Origin: Streptomyces fructofermentans
GTDB taxonomy: Bacteria > Actinomycetota > Actinomycetes > Streptomycetales > Streptomycetaceae
Reading direction: 5' to 3'
DNA length: 41,300 bases
Assembly (NCBI RefSeq): GCF_014651055.1
Contig: NZ_BMWD01000004.1
Location: 374,811-416,110 of the forward strand
Part shown: one piece after another, positions 24,766-32,828 of the stretch
Layout of the letters: each line of letters opens with the position of its first letter
Numbering within the stretch: position 1 is the first letter of the stretch
Position numbers and translations under genes: made by a program
The notes under the pieces: model-generated
Told to the model about the DNA's origin: nothing
Databases searched by the model: none
Seen by the model: the letters and a program-made list of their open reading frames with translations, nothing else

Positions 24766-26421
24766 ATGGACAGCCGTATCGACACGCCGGACACCCAGGG
24801 TGGCGGAATCACCGTGCAGCGGGCCCTGGAGCTGCCCGGACTGCGCGGCGGCCTGCCGGAGATCCTGGCGGGCGCCGACCGGCTGGGGCGCACCGTGCGC
24901 TGGGTGCACGCGGGCGAGGTGCCGAACATCGCCTCGCTGCTGAAGGGCGGCGAGCTGCTGCTGACCACGGGGTACGGGCTCGGCACCCGCCCCGCCGACC
25001 AGCGCGCGTTCGTGCGCACCCTCGCGGAGCGCGGCATCGCGGCCCTCGTCGTCGAACTGGGGCCGCGTTTCACCCGGTTGCCCGCGGCACTCGTGGAGAC
25101 CGCGCGAACGGCAGGTCTGCCGCTGGTCCAGCTCCACCGCGAGGTGCCGTTCGTGACGGTCACCGAGGAGATCCACACCGAGATCGTGAACGGCCACTAC
25201 GCCCTGCTCCAGCGGGCCGAGGAGGTCCACAGGCGCTGCACGCAGGCCCTGCTCGGCGGGGGCGGCATCCCGCAGGTCCTCGGCATCCTGGCGGACTTCA
25301 GCGGCAACCCGGTGTTCCTGGAGACGGCGGACGGACAGCTCCTGTACGCGGCCGGCACCGGTCCGGCGAACGCCGATCCGCTCCAGGTGTGGGAGGGGCT
25401 GCGCGCCCAGCACCAGGACGAACCGCCCGCCGGTTCGGTCCTGGTCGACGTGCCCGGCGGCGGTCCCGGCCCGGGGTCGGTGCGGGCCAGGCTCGTCCTG
25501 CTGCCCGTCAACGCCCCCCTCGCGCCCGTGCACCGGATCGCGGCCGAGCGGGCGGCGGCGGTGCTGGCCGTGGTCCTGATGCAGGCCCGCCAGGAGGAGG
25601 AGCTCGCTGCGCGCGGCCGCGGGGACTTCCTGACCGATCTCGCGGAGGGCCGCGTCACGGCCGCGGACGCTCCCGCGCAGGCCCGGGTGCTCGGCTTCAA
25701 GCCCGGCCGCAGCCCGCTGCTCCCGGTGGTCATGCGGCTCGCCGACGGCCCCTCCCCCGACGGGGCCGCGGCGAGCGGCGGCAACTGGGCCGTGCTGGCC
25801 CGCGCGGTCGGCGAGGAGTTGGCCTCGGTCGGGGTGCCGGTCCTGCTGGGCGTACGCCCCGTGGAGGGCCGCGTGCCGCTGCTCCTGGGCCTGCGCGCGG
25901 AGTCGGAGCGTGCTGCGGTGGCCGACCGTGTCGCGACCGCGCTGCGGACGGGCGCCGAGCGGGCGGGCATGGTGCGGCCCGGAGCGCAGCCGCCGGTCGT
26001 GGTGGTGGGGGTGGCGGGCGGTTGGGCGGCCGCCTCCGCGGGGCTGCGGCACGCGGCCGAGGCCGCAACGGCCGCCCAGGGCCTGTCCGACCGCCTCTGG
26101 TACGACGCGCGCCGCCTCGACATCGACCTGCTGCTGTGGCGGCTGCGCGAGCACCCGGACCTGGCGGCGTTCGTCGACCGCGCGATCGGCCCGCTGCGCG
26201 ACCACGACCACCGTTCGAAGCCGCCGCTGCTGCCCACGCTGGAGACGTATCTGGCGCACGCCGGCCGCAAGGCGGAGACGGCACGCGAGCTGCACCTCAA
26301 CCGGCAGACCCTCTACAACCGGCTCGCGAGGATCGGGGAGTTGCTCGGCACCGACCTGGACGACCCGCAGACGGTGCTGGCGTTGAGCCTCGCGCTGCGG
26401 GCCAGGCGGCTCGTACCCTGA
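24766..26421 (+). CDS. PucR-family transcriptional regulator
   Basis: A 551-residue regulator. The N-terminal PucR domain (about 17-140) contains WVHAGEVPNIASLLKGGELLLTTG. A central GGDEF-like sensory segment follows. The C-terminal PucR helix-turn-helix (about 480-548) includes TARELHLNRQTLYNRLARI near 505-523. Family members regulate purine, nitrogen or specialised catabolic genes. The neighbouring flavoenzyme and GH15 genes are possible targets, but this is only positional. It converges on the glycosyltransferase gene, whose stop is 27 nt away. Confidence 0.92.
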   Translation: MDSRIDTPDTQGGGITVQRALELPGLRGGLPEILAGADRLGRTVRWVHAGEVPNIASLLKGGELLLTTGYGLGTRPADQRAFVRTLAERGIAALVVELGPRFTRLPAALVETARTAGLPLVQLHREVPFVTVTEEIHTEIVNGHYALLQRAEEVHRRCTQALLGGGGIPQVLGILADFSGNPVFLETADGQLLYAAGTGPANADPLQVWEGLRAQHQDEPPAGSVLVDVPGGGPGPGSVRARLVLLPVNAPLAPVHRIAAERAAAVLAVVLMQARQEEELAARGRGDFLTDLAEGRVTAADAPAQARVLGFKPGRSPLLPVVMRLADGPSPDGAAASGGNWAVLARAVGEELASVGVPVLLGVRPVEGRVPLLLGLRAESERAAVADRVATALRTGAERAGMVRPGAQPPVVVVGVAGGWAAASAGLRHAAEAATAAQGLSDRLWYDARRLDIDLLLWRLREHPDLAAFVDRAIGPLRDHDHRSKPPLLPTLETYLAHAGRKAETARELHLNRQTLYNRLARIGELLGTDLDDPQTVLALSLALRARRLVP

Positions 26422-26448
26422 GCGCCCCCCACCGGGCCCGGCCGACCG

Positions 26449-27588
26449 CTAGGCGAGCGGTACGGGCCTGGTGAGTTCGTCGTACACGCTGAGGACCTGG
26501 GCGACGGTCTCGTCCTCCGTGGGCCAGGTGGCCGCCTGACGCGTCCCCCTGTCCCTCAGCAGCTCGCGCCGCCCCGGGTCGGCGAGCAGACCCGTGACGG
26601 CCGCGGCGAGCGCCCTGGAGTCCGCGTACGGGACGAGTTCGGCCGCGTCGCCGACGAGTTCGGCCACGCCCGCGGTGTCCGCGGCGACGAGCGGCACGCG
26701 CGCGTGCAGTGCCTCCTGGGCGAGCACGGAGCGCGACTCGCGGCTGCCCGGCAGCAGGGCCAGGTCGGCGGCGGCGAGCAGGTCGCCGACGTCGTCACGG
26801 CGGCCGACGAGCCGTACGGGAAGCTCCTCGGTCTCGACGCGCCGCTGGAGTTCCGCGCGCAGGGGGCCCTCTCCGGCGATCACGAGCAGCGGGACCGGGT
26901 CGAGGCGGCACCACGCGCGCGTGGCGTCCAGCAGCGTGCCGTACCCCCGGCGGCGCTCCAGGGCGCCGACGGCCACGAGCAACGGGCGGTCGATCGCGCC
27001 GAGTTCGGCGCGCGCCTTGGGCCGGAGCCTCTCGGCCTCCTCGCTCCCGGCGAGCGGCGGGCGGGGCGCGGGCAGCGCCACCGCGGCGAGCCGCGCGTCC
27101 CGTGCTCCCCTGCTGCGGGCCCGGTCCACGAGGTCGGACGAGGGGCCGAGGACCACGGACGCCGCCTTGGCCACCCGTCGTTCCAGCAGCCGCAGCACCT
27201 GGGCCCGGGCGCCCTCGGCGTACGGGCGGGTGTGCCAGGTGACGACGAACGGAACGCGCCGGCCGCCGAGCGCGAGCGCCGCCCTGAGCGCGGCGTGCAG
27301 TCCGTGCGCGTGGACGAGGTCGGCGTCGGCGCAGGCCGCCCGCAGCAGGGCGACCGAGGACGGGTCGTTGCTCCTGGGCACGGGCACGTGGTCGGCGCCC
27401 ACACCGGTGAAGTCGTAGGCCCGGTCGGCCTCGTGGGGAGCGCACACGGTGACCCGCACCCCGCGGGCGACCAGCCCCGACGTCAGCGAGCGGACGTGGG
27501 CGCTGCTGCCCGCGCTGCCGCCGCCGAGCACTTGGACAGTGCGCAGCGGCGCCTGTCCGTGCGGTGAGTGGCTGCTCACGTGGCTCAC
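26449..27588 (-). CDS. Glycosyltransferase family 4 protein
   Basis: A 379-residue GT-B retaining glycosyltransferase. The N-terminal half has QVLGGGSAGSSAHVRSL (acceptor-side glycine loop) and HAHGLHAALRAALA. The C-terminal half has VAVGALERRRGYGTLLDA, the GEGPLRAEL motif and the EX7E motif in ESRSVLAQE. There is no signal peptide or membrane span, so it acts in the cytoplasm or at the inner membrane face. GTG at 27588 was chosen because AGGAG lies 10 nt upstream; a much longer upstream frame is not credible. A second GTG at 27579 is possible. It lies downstream of recN after a 598-nt gap. The substrate is unknown. Confidence 0.88.
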   Translation of the reverse strand: MSHVSSHSPHGQAPLRTVQVLGGGSAGSSAHVRSLTSGLVARGVRVTVCAPHEADRAYDFTGVGADHVPVPRSNDPSSVALLRAACADADLVHAHGLHAALRAALALGGRRVPFVVTWHTRPYAEGARAQVLRLLERRVAKAASVVLGPSSDLVDRARSRGARDARLAAVALPAPRPPLAGSEEAERLRPKARAELGAIDRPLLVAVGALERRRGYGTLLDATRAWCRLDPVPLLVIAGEGPLRAELQRRVETEELPVRLVGRRDDVGDLLAAADLALLPGSRESRSVLAQEALHARVPLVAADTAGVAELVGDAAELVPYADSRALAAAVTGLLADPGRRELLRDRGTRQAATWPTEDETVAQVLSVYDELTRPVPLA

Positions 27589-28186
27589 GTGGCCGGGGCT
27601 CCTGGTTCGGCGTCGGGCGGTCACGAAGAACGTACAGAACGAACGCGCGGTGGGGGTGTAACGCTCGTCGCCCTTCTTCAAGCATGCCAGGGCGCGAGGG
27701 GGTTGCCGACCACCGCGTGAGCGGTGCGCGGCCGGGGATGCGGGCGCCCGCGCGCGGGTGCGGGGCGTCCTGCGATGCCCGGAACCACCGAGGGGCGTGC
27801 GCCTCACGGCGCAAGCCCCCTGTGCACGCCCGCGGGTGCCGCCGAGCGCCCGCCCGCACGCCGGATTCCCGCCCCGGCCGGCCCTTCGCCGCCGCCCGCC
27901 CACCAGCGGGGCGGACCTGCTCGGGCCGTCGCCGCACGCGGCCGCGCACAGCACGCCGTTCGCGTCTGCGGGCCGCCCCGCGGGACCGGCCGCCACGACG
28001 ACGGCGGCGGTGCCGGAGCACGGCGACCCGGGTCGGCGGACCGCCCGCGTCGCCGGACCAACCGGGTCGCCCGACCCACCGGGACGGCCGGACGGCTCGC
28101 GTCGGCCGACCCGCCGGGCAGGCCGACCGCTCGCGTGGACCGGCGGCCGGATCGGCCGGACCGCTCCCGCCGGGCGGGCCGACCGT
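27589..28186. other. 598-nt intergenic region downstream of recN
   Basis: No supported gene. The left part (27600-27680) is relatively AT-rich and should hold the glycosyltransferase promoter. The right part (about 28020-28180) is packed with imperfect copies of CGGCCGACC/GGACCGG-type sequence in both orientations, able to fold into many hairpins, and may serve as the recN terminator zone. Long open frames on the plus strand here have Arg/Pro/Gly composition and no ribosome site. Confidence 0.55.
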
Positions 28187-29929
28187 TCAGCCGTCCGCCC
28201 TGGCCGTGGCCAGCAGCTCCTCCGCGTGGGCCCGGGCCGTCTCCGAGTCCTCCTGGCCGGCCAGCATCCGGGAGAGCTCGCGGACGCGCTCCTCGCCCTC
28301 CAGGACCTTCACGCCGGACCGGGTGACCGTGCCGTCGTTCGTCTTCTCCACCAGGAGCTGCCGGTCCGCGAAGGCCGCCACTTGGGGCAGGTGGGTCACG
28401 ACGACGACCTGCGCGCTCTTCGCGAGCTTCGCGAGCCGCCGGCCGATCTCCACCGCCGCCTTGCCGCCGACGCCGGCGTCGACCTCGTCGAACAGGTACG
28501 TGGGCACGGGGTCCGTGCCCGCGAAGACGACCTCCACCGCGAGCATCACACGGGACAGCTCACCGCCCGACGCCCCCTTGGCGATGGGCCGCGCCGGCGC
28601 GCCCGGGTGCGGGGCGAGCAGCAGCTCGACCTCGTCGGCGCCCGCGGGCCCGTAGGCGACCGGACGGCCGCCCACCTCGACACCCTCGGCGTCCTCGGTC
28701 TGCCGGATCTCGAACGACACGCGCGCGTGGGGCATGGCCAGCGAGGCCAGCTCGGCGGTCACCGCCGCGGCGAACCGCTCGGCGGCCTCCGTACGGGCGT
28801 CCGTCAGCGCCTGCGCCAGCCCGCCCAGTTCGGCCCGCAGCGCGTCCCGCTCGGCGGTGAGGTCGCCGATCCGGTCGTCGTCGCCGTCCAGTTCCAGCAG
28901 CCGGGCCGCCGACTGCTCGGCCCAGGTCAGTACGGTGCCGACGTCCTGGCCGTACTTCCGGGTCAGCGCCGTCAGCGCGGCGCGCCGCTCCTCGACGGCC
29001 GCGAGCCGCAGCGGGTCCGCGTCGAGGTCGTCGGCGTAGCCGGCCAGCTCGCCCGCCACGTCACCGAGCAGGATCCCGATCTCCCCGATGCGGCCGGCCA
29101 GCGTCCCGAGGGCCGCGTCGTGGGACCGCACGGCCTCCAGGGCCCGGTGCGCGCCCGCGACGAGCGTGGCGGCGTCGATGCCCTCCGGGTCCTCCGGATT
29201 GCCCGCGAGGGCGGCGTGGGCGGCCGTGGCCGCGGACGCGAGGGCCTCCGCGTGCCCGAGCCGCTCCGCCTCGGCGGCGAGTTCGACGTCCTCACCCGCC
29301 CGGGGCTCCACCGCCGCGATCTCGTCCAGGCCGAAGCGCAGCAGGTCGGCCTCCTGGGCCCGCTCCCGCGCACGCGTGGTGATCTCGTCCAGCTCGGTCG
29401 AGACGGCGCGCAGCCGCCGGTACGCGCCCGCGTACTTGGCGAGCGGCACGGCGACGGCGTCTCCCGCGTACCGGTCGAGCGCCTGCCGCTGCCGGGACAG
29501 CTTGAGCAGCCCCTGCTGGTCGGTCTGGCCGTGCACGGCCACCAGGTCGTCGGCCAGCTCCGCGAGCAGCCCCACGGGCACCGACCGTCCGCCCAGGTGG
29601 GCCCGCGAGCGGCCCTCGGCGGAAACGGTACGGCTGATGAGCAGCGTCCCGTCGTCGAGTTCGGCGCCCGCCTCCTCGGCCCGGACGATCGCCGAGGCCC
29701 CGGCGGGCACGGCGATGCGGCCCTCCACGACGGCGTTCTTGGCGCCGATCCGTACGAGCGCCGGGTCGGCGCGTCCGCCCAGCAGCAGGCCCAGGCTGGT
29801 GACCACCATCGTCTTGCCCGCGCCGGTCTCGCCGGTCACGGCGGTGAAGCCGGGTGACAGCTCGACAACCGCGTCGTCGATGACTCCGAGCGACCGTATC
29901 CGCATCTCCTCCAACACGGACATGACCAT
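28187..29929 (-). CDS. recN: DNA repair protein RecN
   Basis: SMC-like ATPase that acts early at double-strand breaks. The 580-residue product has Walker A GETGAGKT at 33-40, a long central region predicted to form coiled coils, and the C-terminal ABC signature and Walker B region including SGGELSRVMLAVEVVF and YLFDEVDAGVGG. ATG at 29929 has GGGAG 9 nt upstream; ATG at 29923 is an alternative. No LexA-like palindrome was seen in the 386-nt upstream gap. The order tlyA, nadK, recN is conserved in actinobacteria. Confidence 0.96.
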   Translation of the reverse strand: MVMSVLEEMRIRSLGVIDDAVVELSPGFTAVTGETGAGKTMVVTSLGLLLGGRADPALVRIGAKNAVVEGRIAVPAGASAIVRAEEAGAELDDGTLLISRTVSAEGRSRAHLGGRSVPVGLLAELADDLVAVHGQTDQQGLLKLSRQRQALDRYAGDAVAVPLAKYAGAYRRLRAVSTELDEITTRARERAQEADLLRFGLDEIAAVEPRAGEDVELAAEAERLGHAEALASAATAAHAALAGNPEDPEGIDAATLVAGAHRALEAVRSHDAALGTLAGRIGEIGILLGDVAGELAGYADDLDADPLRLAAVEERRAALTALTRKYGQDVGTVLTWAEQSAARLLELDGDDDRIGDLTAERDALRAELGGLAQALTDARTEAAERFAAAVTAELASLAMPHARVSFEIRQTEDAEGVEVGGRPVAYGPAGADEVELLLAPHPGAPARPIAKGASGGELSRVMLAVEVVFAGTDPVPTYLFDEVDAGVGGKAAVEIGRRLAKLAKSAQVVVVTHLPQVAAFADRQLLVEKTNDGTVTRSGVKVLEGEERVRELSRMLAGQEDSETARAHAEELLATARADG

Positions 29930-30315
29930 ACGAGGTTTCTCCCGCCCGGCGCGACGCCGCCCCAGTCACCGGGCGAACACGCGGCGGCCCGAGGTGGTCC
30001 GGGCCGTGCCCGGGAAGCCCACAGGGCGCCCGGAATGCCCGGCTTGGGCCCTCTGGTGCCCGTTGTCCGCCCCGCCCGGCGGTGCGGGTGCCCCGGCCCG
30101 GACCGCCTTACGGGAGGAGGCGGGCCGGGTGAGCCCCCGGTCCCCGCGCCCCGGGCCGAGGGGGTGGCCCGGGCCGCTCGGTTGACGGGGCACGCGCGAA
30201 GGCCGCCCCGCGCGGACTGCGCGGGACGGCCCCGGTAGTGACGGGCCGCCGCCGGCCCCGCTCCTCGCTTCTCCGCAGGTCCCGACAGGCCCGTTCAGGC
30301 CCCCTCGGGTCCCCC
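29930..30315. other. 386-nt intergenic region between nadK and recN
   Basis: Contains the nadK terminator hairpin at 30201-30231 and presumably an independent recN promoter in 29930-30200, which I could not pinpoint. No gene is supported. Confidence 0.55.
30201..30231 (-). terminator. Hairpin downstream of nadK
   Basis: A 13-bp stem (30201-30213 with 30219-30231) and 5-nt loop. One pair is U-G in minus-strand RNA but C-A in plus-strand RNA, which argues for function in the nadK direction. It lies 85 nt past the nadK stop. Confidence 0.65.
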
Positions 30316-31221
30316 TCAGTTCGGGGCGCCCCGCCAGCCCGCCACCGGAAGCGCGAACTTGGCCACGAGCCGGTCGGTGAACGACGCGTGGTGCAGCCGG
30401 GCCAGCCGTACGGGGACGGTCCCCCGGCGGACCTCGACCCGGGCGCCCGGCGGCAGCTCGATCGTGCGCCGGCCGTCGCACCACAGGACCCCGGGCGGGA
30501 TGTGCGGCAGCACCTCGACCGCGAGCACCGAGTTCGGCGAGGTCACCAGCGGCTTGGCGAACAGGGCGTGCGCGCTGATCGGCACCATGAGCAGCGCCTC
30601 GACCTCCGGCCACACCACGGGTCCGCCCGCGGAGAACGCGTACGCCGTCGATCCGGTGGGCGTCGCGCAGACGATGCCGTCGCAGCCGAAGCCGGTCACG
30701 GGCCGCCCGTCGATCTCCAGGACGACCTCCAGGAGCTTCTCGGCGGAGACCTTCTGCACGGCGGCCTCGTTGAGCGCCCAGTCCGTGTGCACGACGTCGC
30801 CGTTGCTGTGCACGACGACGTCGACGGTCATCCGCTCCTCGACCTCGTACGCCCTCGTCACCACCCGGTCGACGACCTTGTCGAGGTCGTCGCGCTCGGC
30901 CTCCGCGAGGAAGCCGACGCGCCCGAGGTTGACGCCGAGCATCGGCACGCCGGAGGCCCGGGCGAACTCGGCGCCCCGCAGCAGCGTCCCGTCACCGCCG
31001 AGGACGATGAGCAGCTCGCACCCGTCGAGGCACTCGGGAGTGGCCTCGTCGACGAGCTCCACCGTGGGCGGCAGCGGCAGGTCCGCCGCCTCCGCCGCCA
31101 GGACCCGTACACCGAGACCGGAGCGCAGTAGCCCCTCGACGACGAGTTCCGCGCTGCGGATGGCCGCGGGCCGTCCGGTGTGCGCGAGCAGGAAAACAGT
31201 ACGAGCTCGGGTCTGTGTCAA
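30316..31221 (-). CDS. nadK: NAD kinase
   Basis: Phosphorylates NAD to NADP, cytoplasmic. The 301-residue product has GGDGT at 75-79, NLGRVGFL, the LNEAAV motif and the glycine-rich TGSTAYAFSAGGP segment. The start is TTG at 31221: GGAGG lies 7 nt upstream and the codon overlaps the tlyA stop as TTGA. No ATG or GTG gives a better fit. It is coupled to tlyA and followed by a terminator. Confidence 0.96.
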   Translation of the reverse strand: MTQTRARTVFLLAHTGRPAAIRSAELVVEGLLRSGLGVRVLAAEAADLPLPPTVELVDEATPECLDGCELLIVLGGDGTLLRGAEFARASGVPMLGVNLGRVGFLAEAERDDLDKVVDRVVTRAYEVEERMTVDVVVHSNGDVVHTDWALNEAAVQKVSAEKLLEVVLEIDGRPVTGFGCDGIVCATPTGSTAYAFSAGGPVVWPEVEALLMVPISAHALFAKPLVTSPNSVLAVEVLPHIPPGVLWCDGRRTIELPPGARVEVRRGTVPVRLARLHHASFTDRLVAKFALPVAGWRGAPN

Positions 31222-32033
31222 CGCGGCCCCTCCGCCACTGCACGGTCAACGTCGGCCGGGTCCAGTGCGGGTGCCCCGGCACGCAGCCACAGAAAGTACT
31301 CGACATTCCCGGAGGGCCCGGGCAGCGGACTGGCCGTCACGCCCTTCACCCCGAGTCCAAGCTCCCCCGCCTGCCGTGCCACCCCGCGCACGGCGTCCGC
31401 CCGCAGCTCCGGGCTGCGGACGACCCCGCCGCTCCCGAGCCGCTCCCTGCCCACCTCGAACTGCGGCTTGACCATCATCACCAGGTCGGCTCCGGGCGCC
31501 GCGCACCGCACGAGGGCGGGCAGCACCAGGCCGAGCGGAATGAAGGACAAGTCACCGACCACAAGATCCACCGGCTTCCCATCGATCGCCTCCAACGTCA
31601 ACTCGCGTACGTTCGTACGGTCCTTGACGGTGACGCGTTCATCACTTCGGAGAGACCAGGCGAGTTGTCCGTAACCGACGTCCACGGCGACGACGTGCGA
31701 GGCGCCCGCGCGCAGCAGCACATCGGTGAAGCCGCCGGTGGACGCGCCGGCGTCCAGGGCCCGCCGTCCCCCGACCTCCAGGCCGAGCGGTACGAAGGCG
31801 GCCAGCGCCCCGGCGAGTTTGTGGCCCCCGCGCGAGACGTAGTCGGGATCGTCGTCGTCCGTGGCGACCACGATGGCGGCGGCCGTCTCCACCTGGGTGG
31901 CGGGTTTGGTCGCGAGGGTCTTGCCGACGGAGACCCGCCCGGCGGCGATCAGTTGTCCGGCGTGCTCGCGCGAGCGGGCGAGCTTGCGCCGGACCAGCTC
32001 GGCGTCGAGGCGGCGTCGTGCCACTCCTGCCAC
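31218..32033 (-). CDS. tlyA: TlyA family rRNA 2'-O-methyltransferase
   Basis: In mycobacteria TlyA methylates 16S and 23S rRNA riboses and determines capreomycin sensitivity. The 271-residue product has an N-terminal S4 RNA-binding domain (RRRLDAELVRRKLARSREHA) and a Rossmann-like methyltransferase domain with ALDAGASTGGFTDVLL for S-adenosylmethionine. K-D-K-E type catalytic residues appear plausible (RGGHKLAGAL, GDLSFIPL, MVKPQFEVG). GTG at 32033 has GGAG 11 nt upstream, within the end of the preceding small gene. It overlaps nadK by 4 nt. Confidence 0.94.
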   Translation of the reverse strand: MAGVARRRLDAELVRRKLARSREHAGQLIAAGRVSVGKTLATKPATQVETAAAIVVATDDDDPDYVSRGGHKLAGALAAFVPLGLEVGGRRALDAGASTGGFTDVLLRAGASHVVAVDVGYGQLAWSLRSDERVTVKDRTNVRELTLEAIDGKPVDLVVGDLSFIPLGLVLPALVRCAAPGADLVMMVKPQFEVGRERLGSGGVVRSPELRADAVRGVARQAGELGLGVKGVTASPLPGPSGNVEYFLWLRAGAPALDPADVDRAVAEGPR

Positions 32034-32040
32034 GTTCGGT

Positions 32041-32403
32041 TCAGCTCCTGTTGCTGTTGCTGTGGGACGGAAGGGGCACCGGAGGTCCCGGCTGGGCGTC
32101 GAGCGCGGTGAGCGCGTCGCGCAGCCCCCTGTGCACATCCTCGTACACCTCCACGTGTCCGTCCGTGGCCAGGTGGTCTGCGTCGGCCAGCCGGTCGAGC
32201 AGGACGTCGACGTCGGCGTCGCCCGTGGGCGCGCGCACCACGTGCAGCGGCGCCGGGGCCGCCGGGTCGGGTTCGGGCAGGGCCCCGGCCACCGCGGGGG
32301 CCGCCCCGGCGGTCGGGCCGTCCGCCTGGGCGGCGGCCTCCGCCGCCGCGTCGGGCACCGTGCCGAAGGGCTCAGCCTCCGGTCCGGTCATGGAGTCGCT
32401 CAT
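32041..32403 (-). CDS. Small conserved actinobacterial protein of unknown function
   Basis: A 120-residue acidic protein at the position of M. tuberculosis Rv1693, between the HAD phosphatase side and tlyA. Residues 1-52 are Ala/Pro-rich and disordered. Residues 57-105 (DADVDVLLDRLADADHLATDGHVEVY, then EDVHRGLRDAL) look like a short helical domain. The last residues include a Ser/Asn run. The ATG has no Shine-Dalgarno site, and TAGCGT ends 6 nt before it, so the mRNA is probably leaderless. The tlyA ribosome site lies in its last codons, so the two are coupled. Confidence 0.75.
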   Translation of the reverse strand: MSDSMTGPEAEPFGTVPDAAAEAAAQADGPTAGAAPAVAGALPEPDPAAPAPLHVVRAPTGDADVDVLLDRLADADHLATDGHVEVYEDVHRGLRDALTALDAQPGPPVPLPSHSNSNRS

Positions 32404-32445
32404 GCCCCGACGCTACCGCGAAGCGCTGGGGTACCGTCGATCACG
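32404..32445. promoter_or_regulatory. 42-bp region with two divergent leaderless promoters
   Basis: Leftward -10 TAGCGT (32410-32415) ends 6 nt before the ATG of the small protein gene. Rightward -10 TACCGT (32432-32437) ends 8 nt before the ATG of the SCP2 gene. Neither start codon has a ribosome-binding site. The two RNA polymerase footprints would overlap almost completely. Confidence 0.55.
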
Positions 32446-32793
32446 ATGGCGACGATCGAGGAGTGCCGCAGCGCGCTCGACACACTCTCGGACAACATGG
32501 CGGGCGCCGGCGGCGACGTGCACGACGCGGCGGCCCTGGACCGGTCGCTGAGCTGCCGTGTCACGGACCTGGACATCACCTTCGTCGGCCGTCTCAGGGA
32601 CGGCCGGATCCAGGTGCTGGACACGGTCGAGGGGCCGCCTGCCGAGAAGGCCCAGATCAGACTGGCGATGACCGGCGACGACCTGGTCGCGATGGTCGGC
32701 GGCGAGCTGAACTTCGCGAAGGCATGGGGCTCGGGCCGGGTCAGGCTCGAAGCGGGCCTGCGGGACCTGGTCCGCCTCAGAAAGCTGCTCTGA
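32446..32793 (+). CDS. SCP2 sterol-binding domain protein
   Basis: A 115-residue single-domain SCP2 protein, a fold with a hydrophobic lipid-binding tunnel. The segments SLSCRVTDLDITFVGRLRDG, KAQIRLAMTGDDLVAMVGGEL and NFAKAWGSGRVRLEAGLRDLVRL follow the family pattern, including the end helix. There is no signal sequence. In bacteria such domains bind lipids or modulate other proteins; the ligand is unknown. Translation probably starts at the very 5' end of the mRNA. It converges on the iron-transporter ATPase gene 35 nt away. Confidence 0.88.
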   Translation: MATIEECRSALDTLSDNMAGAGGDVHDAAALDRSLSCRVTDLDITFVGRLRDGRIQVLDTVEGPPAEKAQIRLAMTGDDLVAMVGGELNFAKAWGSGRVRLEAGLRDLVRLRKLL

Positions 32794-32828
32794 CGCGGGC
32801 GCACCCCGTGCCGGCCCGCCCGGCCCCG

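Noticed and set aside
27564..28655. Several long plus-strand frames after recN
   Set aside because: Arg/Pro/Gly-rich composition, no ribosome site, and overlap with recN on the other strand.
29930..30315. SOS (LexA) box for recN
   Set aside because: I looked for a GAAC-N4-GTTC type palindrome upstream of recN and found only an unpaired GAAC near 29975.
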